From contig CACNCK010000005.1 in the NCBI GenBank assembly GCA_902618945.1, positions 1 to 64,000 of the forward strand: a stretch of 64,000 bases of DNA, written 5' to 3'. The notes below the pieces were generated by a model, which made no database searches, had not been told where the DNA came from, and worked only from the letters and a program-made list of their open reading frames with translations. A program made the position numbers and the translations under genes. Origin of the DNA: an uncultured SAR86 cluster bacterium (lineage in GTDB: Bacteria; Pseudomonadota; Gammaproteobacteria; Magnimaribacterales; Magnimaribacteraceae). Positions 36,399 to 45,732 of the stretch are shown here, in pieces (position 1 is the stretch's first letter; every line of letters starts with the position of its first letter).

Positions 36399-37637
36399 TT
36401 ATATCCTAACTTTTAGTTCTGAAATTCCAGCTAAAAAATTAGAAGGTATTCTTACGGGATCTGATGTTGAGTGAATATTAGGAAAACGATCTAGGAGCTC
36501 CTCAAATAAAATCCTTATCTGCATATGACCTAATCTATTGCCTAAACAAAGATGTTCTCCAGCACCGAATGCAAGATGCTTTTTAGCATTCTCTCTATCT
36601 ACTCTGAATAAATGTCCATCTTCAAATATATCTTCATCCCTATTAGCTGAGCCGTACCACATTACTACTTTGTCTCCAGCTTTTATGTCCTGACCTCTAA
36701 TATTCGTATCTTTTGTTGCAGTTCTTCTGAAATAGATAACAGAAGTCACCCATCTCAACATTTCATCAGTAGCATTTGAAATTAGAGAAGGATCTTTCAA
36801 AAGCTTTTCTCTCTCTTTAGGATTATCAGTAAGTGCCATCAAACCTCCAGTAAGTGTATTCCTTGTAGTTTCATTTCCAGCAATAACCATCAACAGAAAG
36901 AAGCCGTCTAGCAACTCTGGGGGAAGTTCTCCGCCCTCAATCTTAGTATTAGCAACCACACTCATCAGATCATCTGTTGGACTTTTCCTTCTCTCTTCAA
37001 TCATGTCCCTTCCCATCTTGAAAAGTTCCATATAATTGACCCATATTTGAAAGGCATTATTAGGATCTTGCTGTATTGAGGCATCAGTTAGATTATTTAC
37101 TAGATCTCTTATTTTAGGTCTCTCAGATTCAGGGATTCCCATCATTTCACAAAGGACCCACAGAGGTAATTGTTCAGATATTTCAGTAACGAAATTAAAT
37201 TCTCCTTTGTCTTCAACATTTTCAAGAAGCTCCCGTATCTTGAGCCTCATATCACCTTCAAGTGTTCTAATGGCTTTAGGTGTAAAGCTTGGTGCTACCA
37301 TTTTTCTGTAAATTTGATGATCTGGAGGATCCATTCCTATCATATTCCCAATTATTGCAGCTACGGCAGATGGATCCACCACCTCGGGATCACCCATTGT
37401 CATTAAATGTCCGCCTACTGCAGATGAAAAAGTCATTGGATCCTTAGAAACTCTAACTATATCTTCGTGCTTAGTGAGAGCCCAAAAGCCAGGCTCAAAA
37501 TCTAGACTTTCCTCGTGCCAATATATTGGTGCTTCTTCACGAAGTCTTTTGAAGATATCAAATGGTTGACCATTGATGAAAGTCTCCCATTTATCTAATT
37601 CACAAATTTGTCCTATGTCATAAATAGGCTTAGTCAT
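36399..37637 (-). CDS. Cytochrome P450 monooxygenase
   Basis: A soluble bacterial-type P450 of 412 residues from ATG 37637. The I-helix oxygen-binding motif AGNETTR is at 253-259, the K-helix ExxR at Glu292-Arg295, and the haem thiolate is Cys364 in FGAGEHLCLGNRLG. The closest-looking relatives are the CYP124/125/142-type hydroxylases of methyl-branched lipids and steroid side chains; this is a reading by motif wording only. A TTG at 37652 would add five residues inside the peroxiredoxin gene. No ferredoxin or ferredoxin reductase gene is adjacent, so its electron donors are encoded elsewhere. Confidence 0.93.
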   Translation of the reverse strand: MTKPIYDIGQICELDKWETFINGQPFDIFKRLREEAPIYWHEESLDFEPGFWALTKHEDIVRVSKDPMTFSSAVGGHLMTMGDPEVVDPSAVAAIIGNMIGMDPPDHQIYRKMVAPSFTPKAIRTLEGDMRLKIRELLENVEDKGEFNFVTEISEQLPLWVLCEMMGIPESERPKIRDLVNNLTDASIQQDPNNAFQIWVNYMELFKMGRDMIEERRKSPTDDLMSVVANTKIEGGELPPELLDGFFLLMVIAGNETTRNTLTGGLMALTDNPKEREKLLKDPSLISNATDEMLRWVTSVIYFRRTATKDTNIRGQDIKAGDKVVMWYGSANRDEDIFEDGHLFRVDRENAKKHLAFGAGEHLCLGNRLGHMQIRILFEELLDRFPNIHSTSDPVRIPSNFLAGISELKVRI

Positions 37638-37638
37638 C

Positions 37639-38121
37639 TTAAAGTTGTGCAAGGATTGTTTCAGCTGAACTCACATCTAAACCAGGACCAGATTCCACGT
37701 TTAAAATTGAGACTACTCCATCATCTATCACCATTGCATATCTTTGGGATCTTGTTCCCAGACCAAATCCACTCCCATCCATTTCTAGGCCTATTGCAGC
37801 TGTAAATTCTCCGTTTCCATCTGATAACATTAATAAATCATCTCCAACTTTCCTATCTTCTCCCCATGCTTGCATTACAAAAGGGTCATTTACAGAAATA
37901 CATGCAACAATATCGATCCCTTTATCTTTCAATTCGCTCTTCTTTTCAAGAAATCCAGGCAAATGTTGTACGCTGCATGTTGGAGTGAAAGCTCCAGGAA
38001 CTGCAAACAAAACAACTTTTTTTCCTGCAGAAAGTTCTGTCAAAGAAACTGGTTTAGGACCTTCAGAGGTCATGGTCGTTAAATTAATTGAGGGTAACGT
38101 ATCTCCAACTTGTATTGTCAT
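37639..38121 (-). CDS. Peroxiredoxin, Prx5 type
   Basis: A 160-residue thiol peroxidase that reduces peroxides with Cys49 (PGAFTPTCS). The Prx5 family continues with HLPGFLEKKSELK and ARG-like GTRSQRYAMVIDDG. No resolving cysteine follows in the usual place, so reduction probably depends on glutathione or a thioredoxin. The ATG has a strong GGAG. It is the first gene of the P450 operon, one base before the P450, so it may protect against uncoupled peroxide. Confidence 0.92.
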   Translation of the reverse strand: MTIQVGDTLPSINLTTMTSEGPKPVSLTELSAGKKVVLFAVPGAFTPTCSVQHLPGFLEKKSELKDKGIDIVACISVNDPFVMQAWGEDRKVGDDLLMLSDGNGEFTAAIGLEMDGSGFGLGTRSQRYAMVIDDGVVSILNVESGPGLDVSSAETILAQL

Positions 38122-38164
38122 TTTTTCTCCTTAGTAAAATCTCATTATAGGCTAAGAATTAATT

Positions 38165-38206
38165 TTGTTGCGAGTCTAAGAGGTGTTATAGTAGACTAAT
38201 ACACCT
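38165..38206 (+). promoter_or_regulatory. Candidate promoter and inverted repeat upstream of tolC
   Basis: TTGTTG (38165-38170), 16 bases, TATAGT (38187-38192). The -10 lies between the arms of an inverted repeat, AGGTGT (38181-38186) and ACACCT (38201-38206). A regulator binding the repeat could block the promoter. Judged by eye only. Confidence 0.35.
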
Positions 38207-38220
38207 AAAGATCATAAAAA

Positions 38221-39555
38221 ATGCGCTCAAAAAAAATAATAGTCCCTCTCTTTTGCTTAATCTTTGCAACAATGACAAGCTCGATCAGAGGAGAAAATCT
38301 TTCTGAAGTTTACGAATTAGCACTCAAGAATGACCCCCTATTAAGAGCTGCTGAGGCTTCTTACCGTTCTGGAAAAGAGAATAAAGCTCAAGGGATCGCG
38401 GGCCTCCTTCCAACACTGAGTGTGTCCGGAAGCACTAACTGGAATGAGTATAGAGTTGAAGAGCAGCTTATAGATCAATACAACTCTAATGCTTACTTTG
38501 CGAATTTAAATCAACCAATTTTTAGATTAGATAAATGGTTTCAATTTGAGAGAGGAACAGCTTTGTCAGAAGCAGCAGCTGCAGAATTTGCTTATCAACA
38601 ACAAGAAACTATGATCAGGGTAGCCTCAGCTTACTTTAATGTTCTTAACTCAATCGATAGCCTAAATGCCGCTAAAGCAGAAGAAAAAGCAATAGGTAGA
38701 CAGAGAGATTTAGCTAAAAAAAGATTTGATGTTGGTCTAGCGGCAATTACAGAAGTGCAAGAAACCCAAGCAGCATTCGACTTAACAGTCGTATCGAGAA
38801 TTGCACAAGAATCTCAACTGGATACTGCAAAAGAAACTCTTACTTCAATAGTCGGTAGAGATATAAGCTTACTTTCTCCATTAATGGATGAATTTGAAAT
38901 ATCACTACCTGATCCGTTAGATCGAGAAAGCTGGGTGTCTTTAGGCATAAAAAATAATTATCAACTCAAAGCAGCTAAACTTCAAAGAGATGCGGCGCGA
39001 GCAACAGCAAGAGCATCTGCTTCCAATCATCTTCCCCAAATTGACTTGGTTGGAAGAGTCTCAACAAGTACAACAAAACAGGGTAAATTCGGTGGTTTTA
39101 TTCAAAATCCATTATTTGGAGTTGAACAAGACACCAGACAATATTCTATTCAGTTTAACTTACCATTGTTTGCAGGAGGCGCCATTAGCTCAGCAAGAAG
39201 GCAAGCTTACGCTAACTATGATCGATCTAAAGAGCAAGCAATTTACTCTGAGAGATCGACCATTAGAGATATTAGATCCAATCACTTTGGCGTTCAAACT
39301 CAAGTGGCTAATGTCACCGCAAGAAAACAAGCTCTGGCATCTGCAGAATCTGCACTTCAAGCTACGCAAGTGGGCTATGAGGTTGGTACAAGAAATACTG
39401 TAGATTTGCTGGATGCTCAAAAAAGAGTCTTTCAAGCACAGAGAGATTATGCAAGCTCCAGATATAATTACATTATTTCAATGCTGAGACTGAAGGCTTC
39501 TGTCGGAATACTAAGCCCCGATGACCTGATAAAAATAAGCAATCAAATGAACTGA
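38221..39555 (+). CDS. tolC: TolC family outer-membrane channel protein
   Basis: A 444-residue outer-membrane channel for type I secretion and tripartite efflux. A signal peptide (KIIVPLFCLIFATMTSSIRG) is followed by NLSEVYELALKNDP, the standard TolC opening. Two coiled-coil/strand repeats follow, including RFDVGLAAITEVQETQA (first half) and GYEVGTRNTVDLLDAQKRVF (second half), which are the paired TolC signatures. No inner-membrane pump or adaptor is adjacent, so it may serve several systems. The next gene starts seven bases later. Confidence 0.93.
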   Translation: MRSKKIIVPLFCLIFATMTSSIRGENLSEVYELALKNDPLLRAAEASYRSGKENKAQGIAGLLPTLSVSGSTNWNEYRVEEQLIDQYNSNAYFANLNQPIFRLDKWFQFERGTALSEAAAAEFAYQQQETMIRVASAYFNVLNSIDSLNAAKAEEKAIGRQRDLAKKRFDVGLAAITEVQETQAAFDLTVVSRIAQESQLDTAKETLTSIVGRDISLLSPLMDEFEISLPDPLDRESWVSLGIKNNYQLKAAKLQRDAARATARASASNHLPQIDLVGRVSTSTTKQGKFGGFIQNPLFGVEQDTRQYSIQFNLPLFAGGAISSARRQAYANYDRSKEQAIYSERSTIRDIRSNHFGVQTQVANVTARKQALASAESALQATQVGYEVGTRNTVDLLDAQKRVFQAQRDYASSRYNYIISMLRLKASVGILSPDDLIKISNQMN

Positions 39556-39562
39556 AAATTCT

Positions 39563-40609
39563 ATGAAAACTTTTCTAAGAATTCTCGTTCTCATAGCTAT
39601 AGCTTTGATTATCCTAAGTTTCTTTGTAACTCGTGATGGATATGTAGTTACTCCAACTGGTAACGGCCAAGTAGTTTTGGATTCAGGAACATATGAAGCT
39701 TTTCCTCTGCCAATTTATGCTTCAAATATGGTTGATTCAAACTATAAAAGTTACTTTATAGAGGTGGAACCAGGATTGAAGGTTCATATTGTAGAGACAG
39801 GGGAAGGGTTCCCTATTTTTTTAATGCATGGTAACCCTACTTCAGGGTTTTTATATAGAAAAGTAGTAGAAAAATTACCTCTGGATAAGGTAAGAGTCAT
39901 TATGCCGACCAGTCTGGGTTTGGGATTTTCTTCAAAAATACCAGCAAGTGAACATACTTTAGAAAATCATATTTACTGGATAAATAAGGTCTTGAAGGAG
40001 CTTGAACTTAAAGAATTAGTATATGCAGGACAAGATTGGGGCGGACCCATCGGTATGGGTGCATTATCCCTTTCTCCTGAATTGCTAAAAGGAGCTGTTT
40101 TGCTCAATACGGGCTTTAATGCTCCTAGAGTAAATGCTGACCTGTCTCCGGCTCATGCATTAGTAAAAACTCCAGTAATTGGTGAGCTTTTGCTAGAGGT
40201 AATCTTTTCGATATTCGAGAGATTGAAAAGTGTTCAAGGGAATCCTGATTCATGGACCTTAGAAGTTGCTGAACTTTATGGAAGACCTGTTTATGAAAGT
40301 GGAAATTCCAAGGCACCTCTTGCAATGATGAGAATGGTACCCGATGGACCAAATCATCCAAGTACTCCTTCGATGCGCCGAGTAGAAGAATACGTAAATA
40401 CATTAGAAATTCCTGCCGAAATAGTTTGGGGCGAAAATGATCCCATTCTAGGAAGAGGACTTCCCATAATGCAACAAAATTTTCCAAATGCGCGTCTTTC
40501 AAAAACTACAGCTGGTCATTTTCTTCAAGAAGAGGTTCCAAATGAGATAGCTGAAGCATTAATAAGAGTGATTGAAGAAATAACTGATTCACAAACTCAG
40601 AAAAACTAG
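39563..40609 (+). CDS. Haloalkane dehalogenase-like alpha/beta hydrolase with membrane anchor
   Basis: A 348-residue alpha/beta hydrolase whose first 22 residues form a signal anchor or signal peptide (FLRILVLIAIALIILSFF). The nucleophile is Asp158 in AGQDWGGPIG, with Trp159 beside it. Asn91 is in HGNPTSGF, the acid lies in WGENDPILG and His in TAGHFLQEE. Asp-nucleophile plus Trp and Asn halide-stabilising residues match haloalkane dehalogenases of the HLD-I kind. Epoxide hydrolases share the fold, but their lid tyrosines are not evident. A membrane-anchored form is unusual for the family. Confidence 0.8.
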   Translation: MKTFLRILVLIAIALIILSFFVTRDGYVVTPTGNGQVVLDSGTYEAFPLPIYASNMVDSNYKSYFIEVEPGLKVHIVETGEGFPIFLMHGNPTSGFLYRKVVEKLPLDKVRVIMPTSLGLGFSSKIPASEHTLENHIYWINKVLKELELKELVYAGQDWGGPIGMGALSLSPELLKGAVLLNTGFNAPRVNADLSPAHALVKTPVIGELLLEVIFSIFERLKSVQGNPDSWTLEVAELYGRPVYESGNSKAPLAMMRMVPDGPNHPSTPSMRRVEEYVNTLEIPAEIVWGENDPILGRGLPIMQQNFPNARLSKTTAGHFLQEEVPNEIAEALIRVIEEITDSQTQKN

Positions 40610-40620
40610 CTTGAGCGAAA

Positions 40621-41439
40621 GTGCCTGAATTACCAGAAGTAGAAACAACCTTAAGAGGCATAGAACCCCATATAATCAATAAGACAATAAGTTCGGTGAT
40701 AATTCGGCAACCCTCATTAAGATGGCCTGTACCTAAATCTTTGATCAAAAGAAAATTAGAGAAGAAAAAAATTGAAAACATAAAAAGAAGAGGAAAATAT
40801 CTTTTACTCGAGAGTTCAAATGAAAATCTGATCGTACATTTAGGGATGTCTGGAAGTCTTAGGATATCCAAAAAAGAGAATCTCAAAAAACATGATCATA
40901 TCGACATTTGCTTTGAAGATGGGACCATTTTGAGGTACTGCGATCCTAGAAGATTTGGTTGCTTTTTATGGTCAAAGGATATCGATACACATTTTCTTTT
41001 AAAAAACTTAGGTCCAGAGCCTCTTGGTAATAGCTTTAGTGGCGATTATCTCTTTTATAAATCTAGAAAAAGAAAAGTTGCCATTAAGAATTTTATAATG
41101 AATTCTAAAGTTGTAGTTGGAGTAGGAAACATCTACGCAAGCGAAGCTTTATTCGCAGCTGGAATTAGGCCTTCATCCATCGCAGGTAAGGTACCTAGAA
41201 AAAAATATGATTTACTTGCTAAAGAAATTGTACAAATTCTCAGAAAATCAATTGAGGAAGGAGGAACTACACTACGTGACTTTATTGGAGGAGATAATAC
41301 GCCAGGGTATTTTAAACAAAGTTTAAGGGTTTATGGACGTGAAGGAAAAGAATGTTATCAATGTAACTCAATCATTAAAGGTCAAAGAATTGGACAAAGA
41401 GCCAGTGCCTATTGTCCTAAATGCCAATCTATTTTTTAA
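40621..41439 (+). CDS. mutM: Formamidopyrimidine-DNA glycosylase
   Basis: Removes oxidised purines such as 8-oxoguanine. The 272 residues start PELPEVETTLRGIEPHI after a GTG-coded Met, with catalytic Pro2 and Glu3. VGVGNIYASEALFAAGI forms the helix-two-turn-helix. The C-terminal zinc finger uses four cysteines (CYQCN and CPKCQ). The GTG is 11 bases after the preceding stop and its place is fixed by the need for N-terminal proline. The 3' end overlaps coaD by 11 bases. Confidence 0.96.
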   Translation: MPELPEVETTLRGIEPHIINKTISSVIIRQPSLRWPVPKSLIKRKLEKKKIENIKRRGKYLLLESSNENLIVHLGMSGSLRISKKENLKKHDHIDICFEDGTILRYCDPRRFGCFLWSKDIDTHFLLKNLGPEPLGNSFSGDYLFYKSRKRKVAIKNFIMNSKVVVGVGNIYASEALFAAGIRPSSIAGKVPRKKYDLLAKEIVQILRKSIEEGGTTLRDFIGGDNTPGYFKQSLRVYGREGKECYQCNSIIKGQRIGQRASAYCPKCQSIF

Positions 41440-41908
41440 ACTTTTCTTGTAAAGCATTCATTACGATTGGGTCAACGAATGATTCAATTTTTCCACCCAT
41501 AGAGGCTATCTCTCTCACAAGTGTTGAGGAAAGAAATGAAAATTTTGCTTTGGGAGTCAAGAATACGCTCTCTAAATCTGGAGACATTGCTCTATTCATA
41601 TTTGCCAGTTGAAATTCGTATTCGAAATCAGATACAGCCCTTAAACCTCTGATAAGAATATTAGATTCCTGTTCTTTTGCAAGATCTACCACAAGACCAG
41701 TAAATCCTATTGCCTTAACCTTTTTATTTCCTTCAAATATTTTGTCAATGTGCTCAATTCTCTCTTCAAGAGTAAAAATGGGTTTTTTTGCAGCACTAGT
41801 TGCAATAGCTACTGTAACCTCATCAAATAGATGCAATGCTCTATCAATGATATCTATATGACCAAGTGTTATTGGATCGAACGTACCGGGATATAAAGCT
41901 TTTGCCAT
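41429..41908 (-). CDS. coaD: Phosphopantetheine adenylyltransferase
   Basis: The penultimate step of coenzyme A synthesis, forming dephospho-CoA from phosphopantetheine and ATP. The 159 residues show ALYPGTFDPITLGHIDII near the start, with T/HxGH nucleotidyltransferase motif, ILIRGLRAVSDFEYEFQLANMNR in the middle (split), and SSTLVREIA. GGAG lies 7 bases before the ATG. mutM and coaD are neighbours in many gammaproteobacteria. Confidence 0.97.
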   Translation of the reverse strand: MAKALYPGTFDPITLGHIDIIDRALHLFDEVTVAIATSAAKKPIFTLEERIEHIDKIFEGNKKVKAIGFTGLVVDLAKEQESNILIRGLRAVSDFEYEFQLANMNRAMSPDLESVFLTPKAKFSFLSSTLVREIASMGGKIESFVDPIVMNALQEKFKK

Positions 41909-41982
41909 AATTTACTCCGTTTAGATATATTCTCTCACATAAATTAGATTAACTCATAAAGCTTTTAAAGTGATAAGTGTTT

Positions 41983-42894
41983 TCACCCTACTTTGATTTT
42001 TTGGTTAATGTTTAATTGTTCAGTAAATAAATCTATCAGGCTTTTAATATCTCTATCACCTGCATAATTATTTCTTGATATTATTGCTATTTCTCTGTGT
42101 GGACCTTTTTCATCCAATTTGGTTTCTTTCAGTTCAGGATTAGCAACCAATAATTGGTTTACAGCCATCTCAGGCACAAATGTTGTCCCTATATCTCCTT
42201 TTACTAATTCTATGGCAGTGCTAAGAGTTGATGCATTAAAAGTAATTTTTGAAGTATTCTTTATTTTGCATGCATCCAAGATGTGATCTTTTAAACAATT
42301 TCCCTCCTCCAACATAATTAACTCATCAAAATCTATCTCTTTTGCTTTTATGGAAGTTTTTTTTGATCTTGGATCATTTTTTCTGCTAATCCAATAAAAA
42401 TCTTCAGTCCAAAACTTATGTACATTGAAGCCATTGGTATTGAAAGGTAGAGCCATTATTGCTAATTCAATTTCTCCTGATGATATCTTGTTAAGTAATA
42501 CATCAGTTTGAGCCTCAATGATATTAAGATTCAAATTTGGATAATCCGACTTTAATTTAGGCAGCAAAATAGGCAATAGAAAGGGGCCAATGGTAGGGAT
42601 TATTCCTAGAGATATTTTATTTGATAGAGGCTCTGCATTTAGCTGGCTAATTTTATTGATACCATCAACTTCAGTCTTGATAACTTTGGCTTTATCGATA
42701 ACTAAAGAACCTAATTCGGTGAGTATTACCTTTTTGTTATCTCTTTCAAATATCTGGATTCCAAGTTGAATTTCCATTTCCGTTATTGCATTACTTAGTG
42801 TCGAGGGAGAAACGAAACACTTATCTGCAGCGCGCTTAAAATGAAGTGTATCTGCTACAGCTAAAGCATAGTTAATTTGTTTAAGTGTAATCAT
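41983..42894 (-). CDS. oxyR: Peroxide-sensing LysR regulator OxyR
   Basis: A 303-residue LysR-type transcription factor. The N-terminal winged helix (HFKRAADKCFVSPSTLSNAITEME split about 18-41) binds DNA. The sensor domain has Cys200 and Cys209 in GNCLKDHILDAC, with the nine-residue spacing of the E. coli redox pair 199/208. It is divergent from katG, the standard OxyR target, with a palindrome just before its own start. Regulation of katG by peroxide oxidation is well established for the family. Confidence 0.92.
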   Translation of the reverse strand: MITLKQINYALAVADTLHFKRAADKCFVSPSTLSNAITEMEIQLGIQIFERDNKKVILTELGSLVIDKAKVIKTEVDGINKISQLNAEPLSNKISLGIIPTIGPFLLPILLPKLKSDYPNLNLNIIEAQTDVLLNKISSGEIELAIMALPFNTNGFNVHKFWTEDFYWISRKNDPRSKKTSIKAKEIDFDELIMLEEGNCLKDHILDACKIKNTSKITFNASTLSTAIELVKGDIGTTFVPEMAVNQLLVANPELKETKLDEKGPHREIAIISRNNYAGDRDIKSLIDLFTEQLNINQKIKVG

Positions 42895-42899
42895 TGTAT

Positions 42900-42916
42900 A
42901 TTCGATTTTATCGAAT
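42900..42916. promoter_or_regulatory. Candidate OxyR/LysR operator
   Basis: ATTCGAT-TTT-ATCGAAT is a perfect inverted repeat with seven-base arms and contains the LysR-type T-N11-A pattern (42902-42914). It sits five bases upstream of the oxyR start and 84 bases upstream of katG, the right place for autorepression and katG control. It differs from the E. coli OxyR consensus, so binding is inferred. Confidence 0.5.
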
Positions 42917-42978
42917 TATTAAGTAGAAAAATATATATTTATCAAAACTTAAAAAAATAGTAAATTACGCATTCATAA

Positions 42979-45138
<2,160 letters not shown>

Positions 45139-45153
45139 CTAAAGCAAAATATG

Positions 45154-45184
45154 AAAAGGGGTTAATTTATATTAACCCCTTTTT
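45154..45184. terminator. Bidirectional rho-independent terminator between katG and pnuC
   Basis: AAAAGGGGTTAAT (45154-45166) pairs perfectly with ATTAACCCCTTTT (45171-45183) around a four-base loop, with T-runs on both sides. It serves convergent katG and the PnuC gene; the PnuC stop codon lies inside the stem. Confidence 0.85.
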
Positions 45185-45723
45185 GTTTGAAGCATAGATC
45201 TTTTCCAGGCAAGATAACCAAATACTATTATTATTAAATAACCAGTAAAAAGAAAAGCCGTTATGTATAGCTCTCTTGAGATAAATAGAAATACTGATAC
45301 AAAATCAATTACAAACCAATAAATCCAATTTTCAAGCAATTTTTTAGCTACCATATAAGTGGCTATAACAGCACCCCAAGTGGTAAATGCATCAAAATAT
45401 GGAAGCGATGCTTTAGTATATTTAGCTAATAGATAACCAGAAATGATTGTCAAAACAATTATCAGCATCAATGATTTTAGATGATTACTAAAATTCCAAT
45501 TTGTCACAAGTAATTCAGTTTCTTTTACTTGCCACTGCGACCATCCATATAAAGCCATCAAAATATAAAATATTTGCAAAAAGGCCTCCATGTAAAGTCC
45601 TGCTGAGTACATTATGAAGAAGTAAAGCGATGAGCTTAAGATAGCCGCAAGCCAACATAGAATATTTTGCTTAACTGCAAGTAAAAGATAAATAATTGCC
45701 AAAGAGACAGCAAGAATCTCCAT
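45172..45723 (-). CDS. pnuT: PnuC-family transporter, probable thiamin transporter (PnuT)
   Basis: A 183-residue inner-membrane protein with about seven hydrophobic segments. WLAAILSSSLYFFIMYSAGLYMEAFLQIFYI (split about 25-55), followed by ALYGWSQW, and a C-terminal NWIYWFVIDFVSVFLFISREL are the PnuC signatures. PnuC members move nicotinamide riboside, riboflavin (PnuX) or thiamin (PnuT). The thiamin role follows from its position nine bases behind a TonB-dependent receptor gene under a TPP riboswitch. No kinase gene to trap thiamin is adjacent. Confidence 0.85.
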   Translation of the reverse strand: MEILAVSLAIIYLLLAVKQNILCWLAAILSSSLYFFIMYSAGLYMEAFLQIFYILMALYGWSQWQVKETELLVTNWNFSNHLKSLMLIIVLTIISGYLLAKYTKASLPYFDAFTTWGAVIATYMVAKKLLENWIYWFVIDFVSVFLFISRELYITAFLFTGYLIIIVFGYLAWKRSMLQTKRG

Positions 45724-45732
45724 TGATGTTAT

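Noticed and set aside
38990-39403. Second plus-strand frame of 137 codons inside tolC
   Set aside because: Gln-rich out-of-frame reading of the TolC coiled coil; TolC motifs are in the main frame.
40125-40886. Two minus-strand frames opposite the hydrolase and mutM
   Set aside because: Both are antisense to genes with intact catalytic motifs and have no signals of their own.
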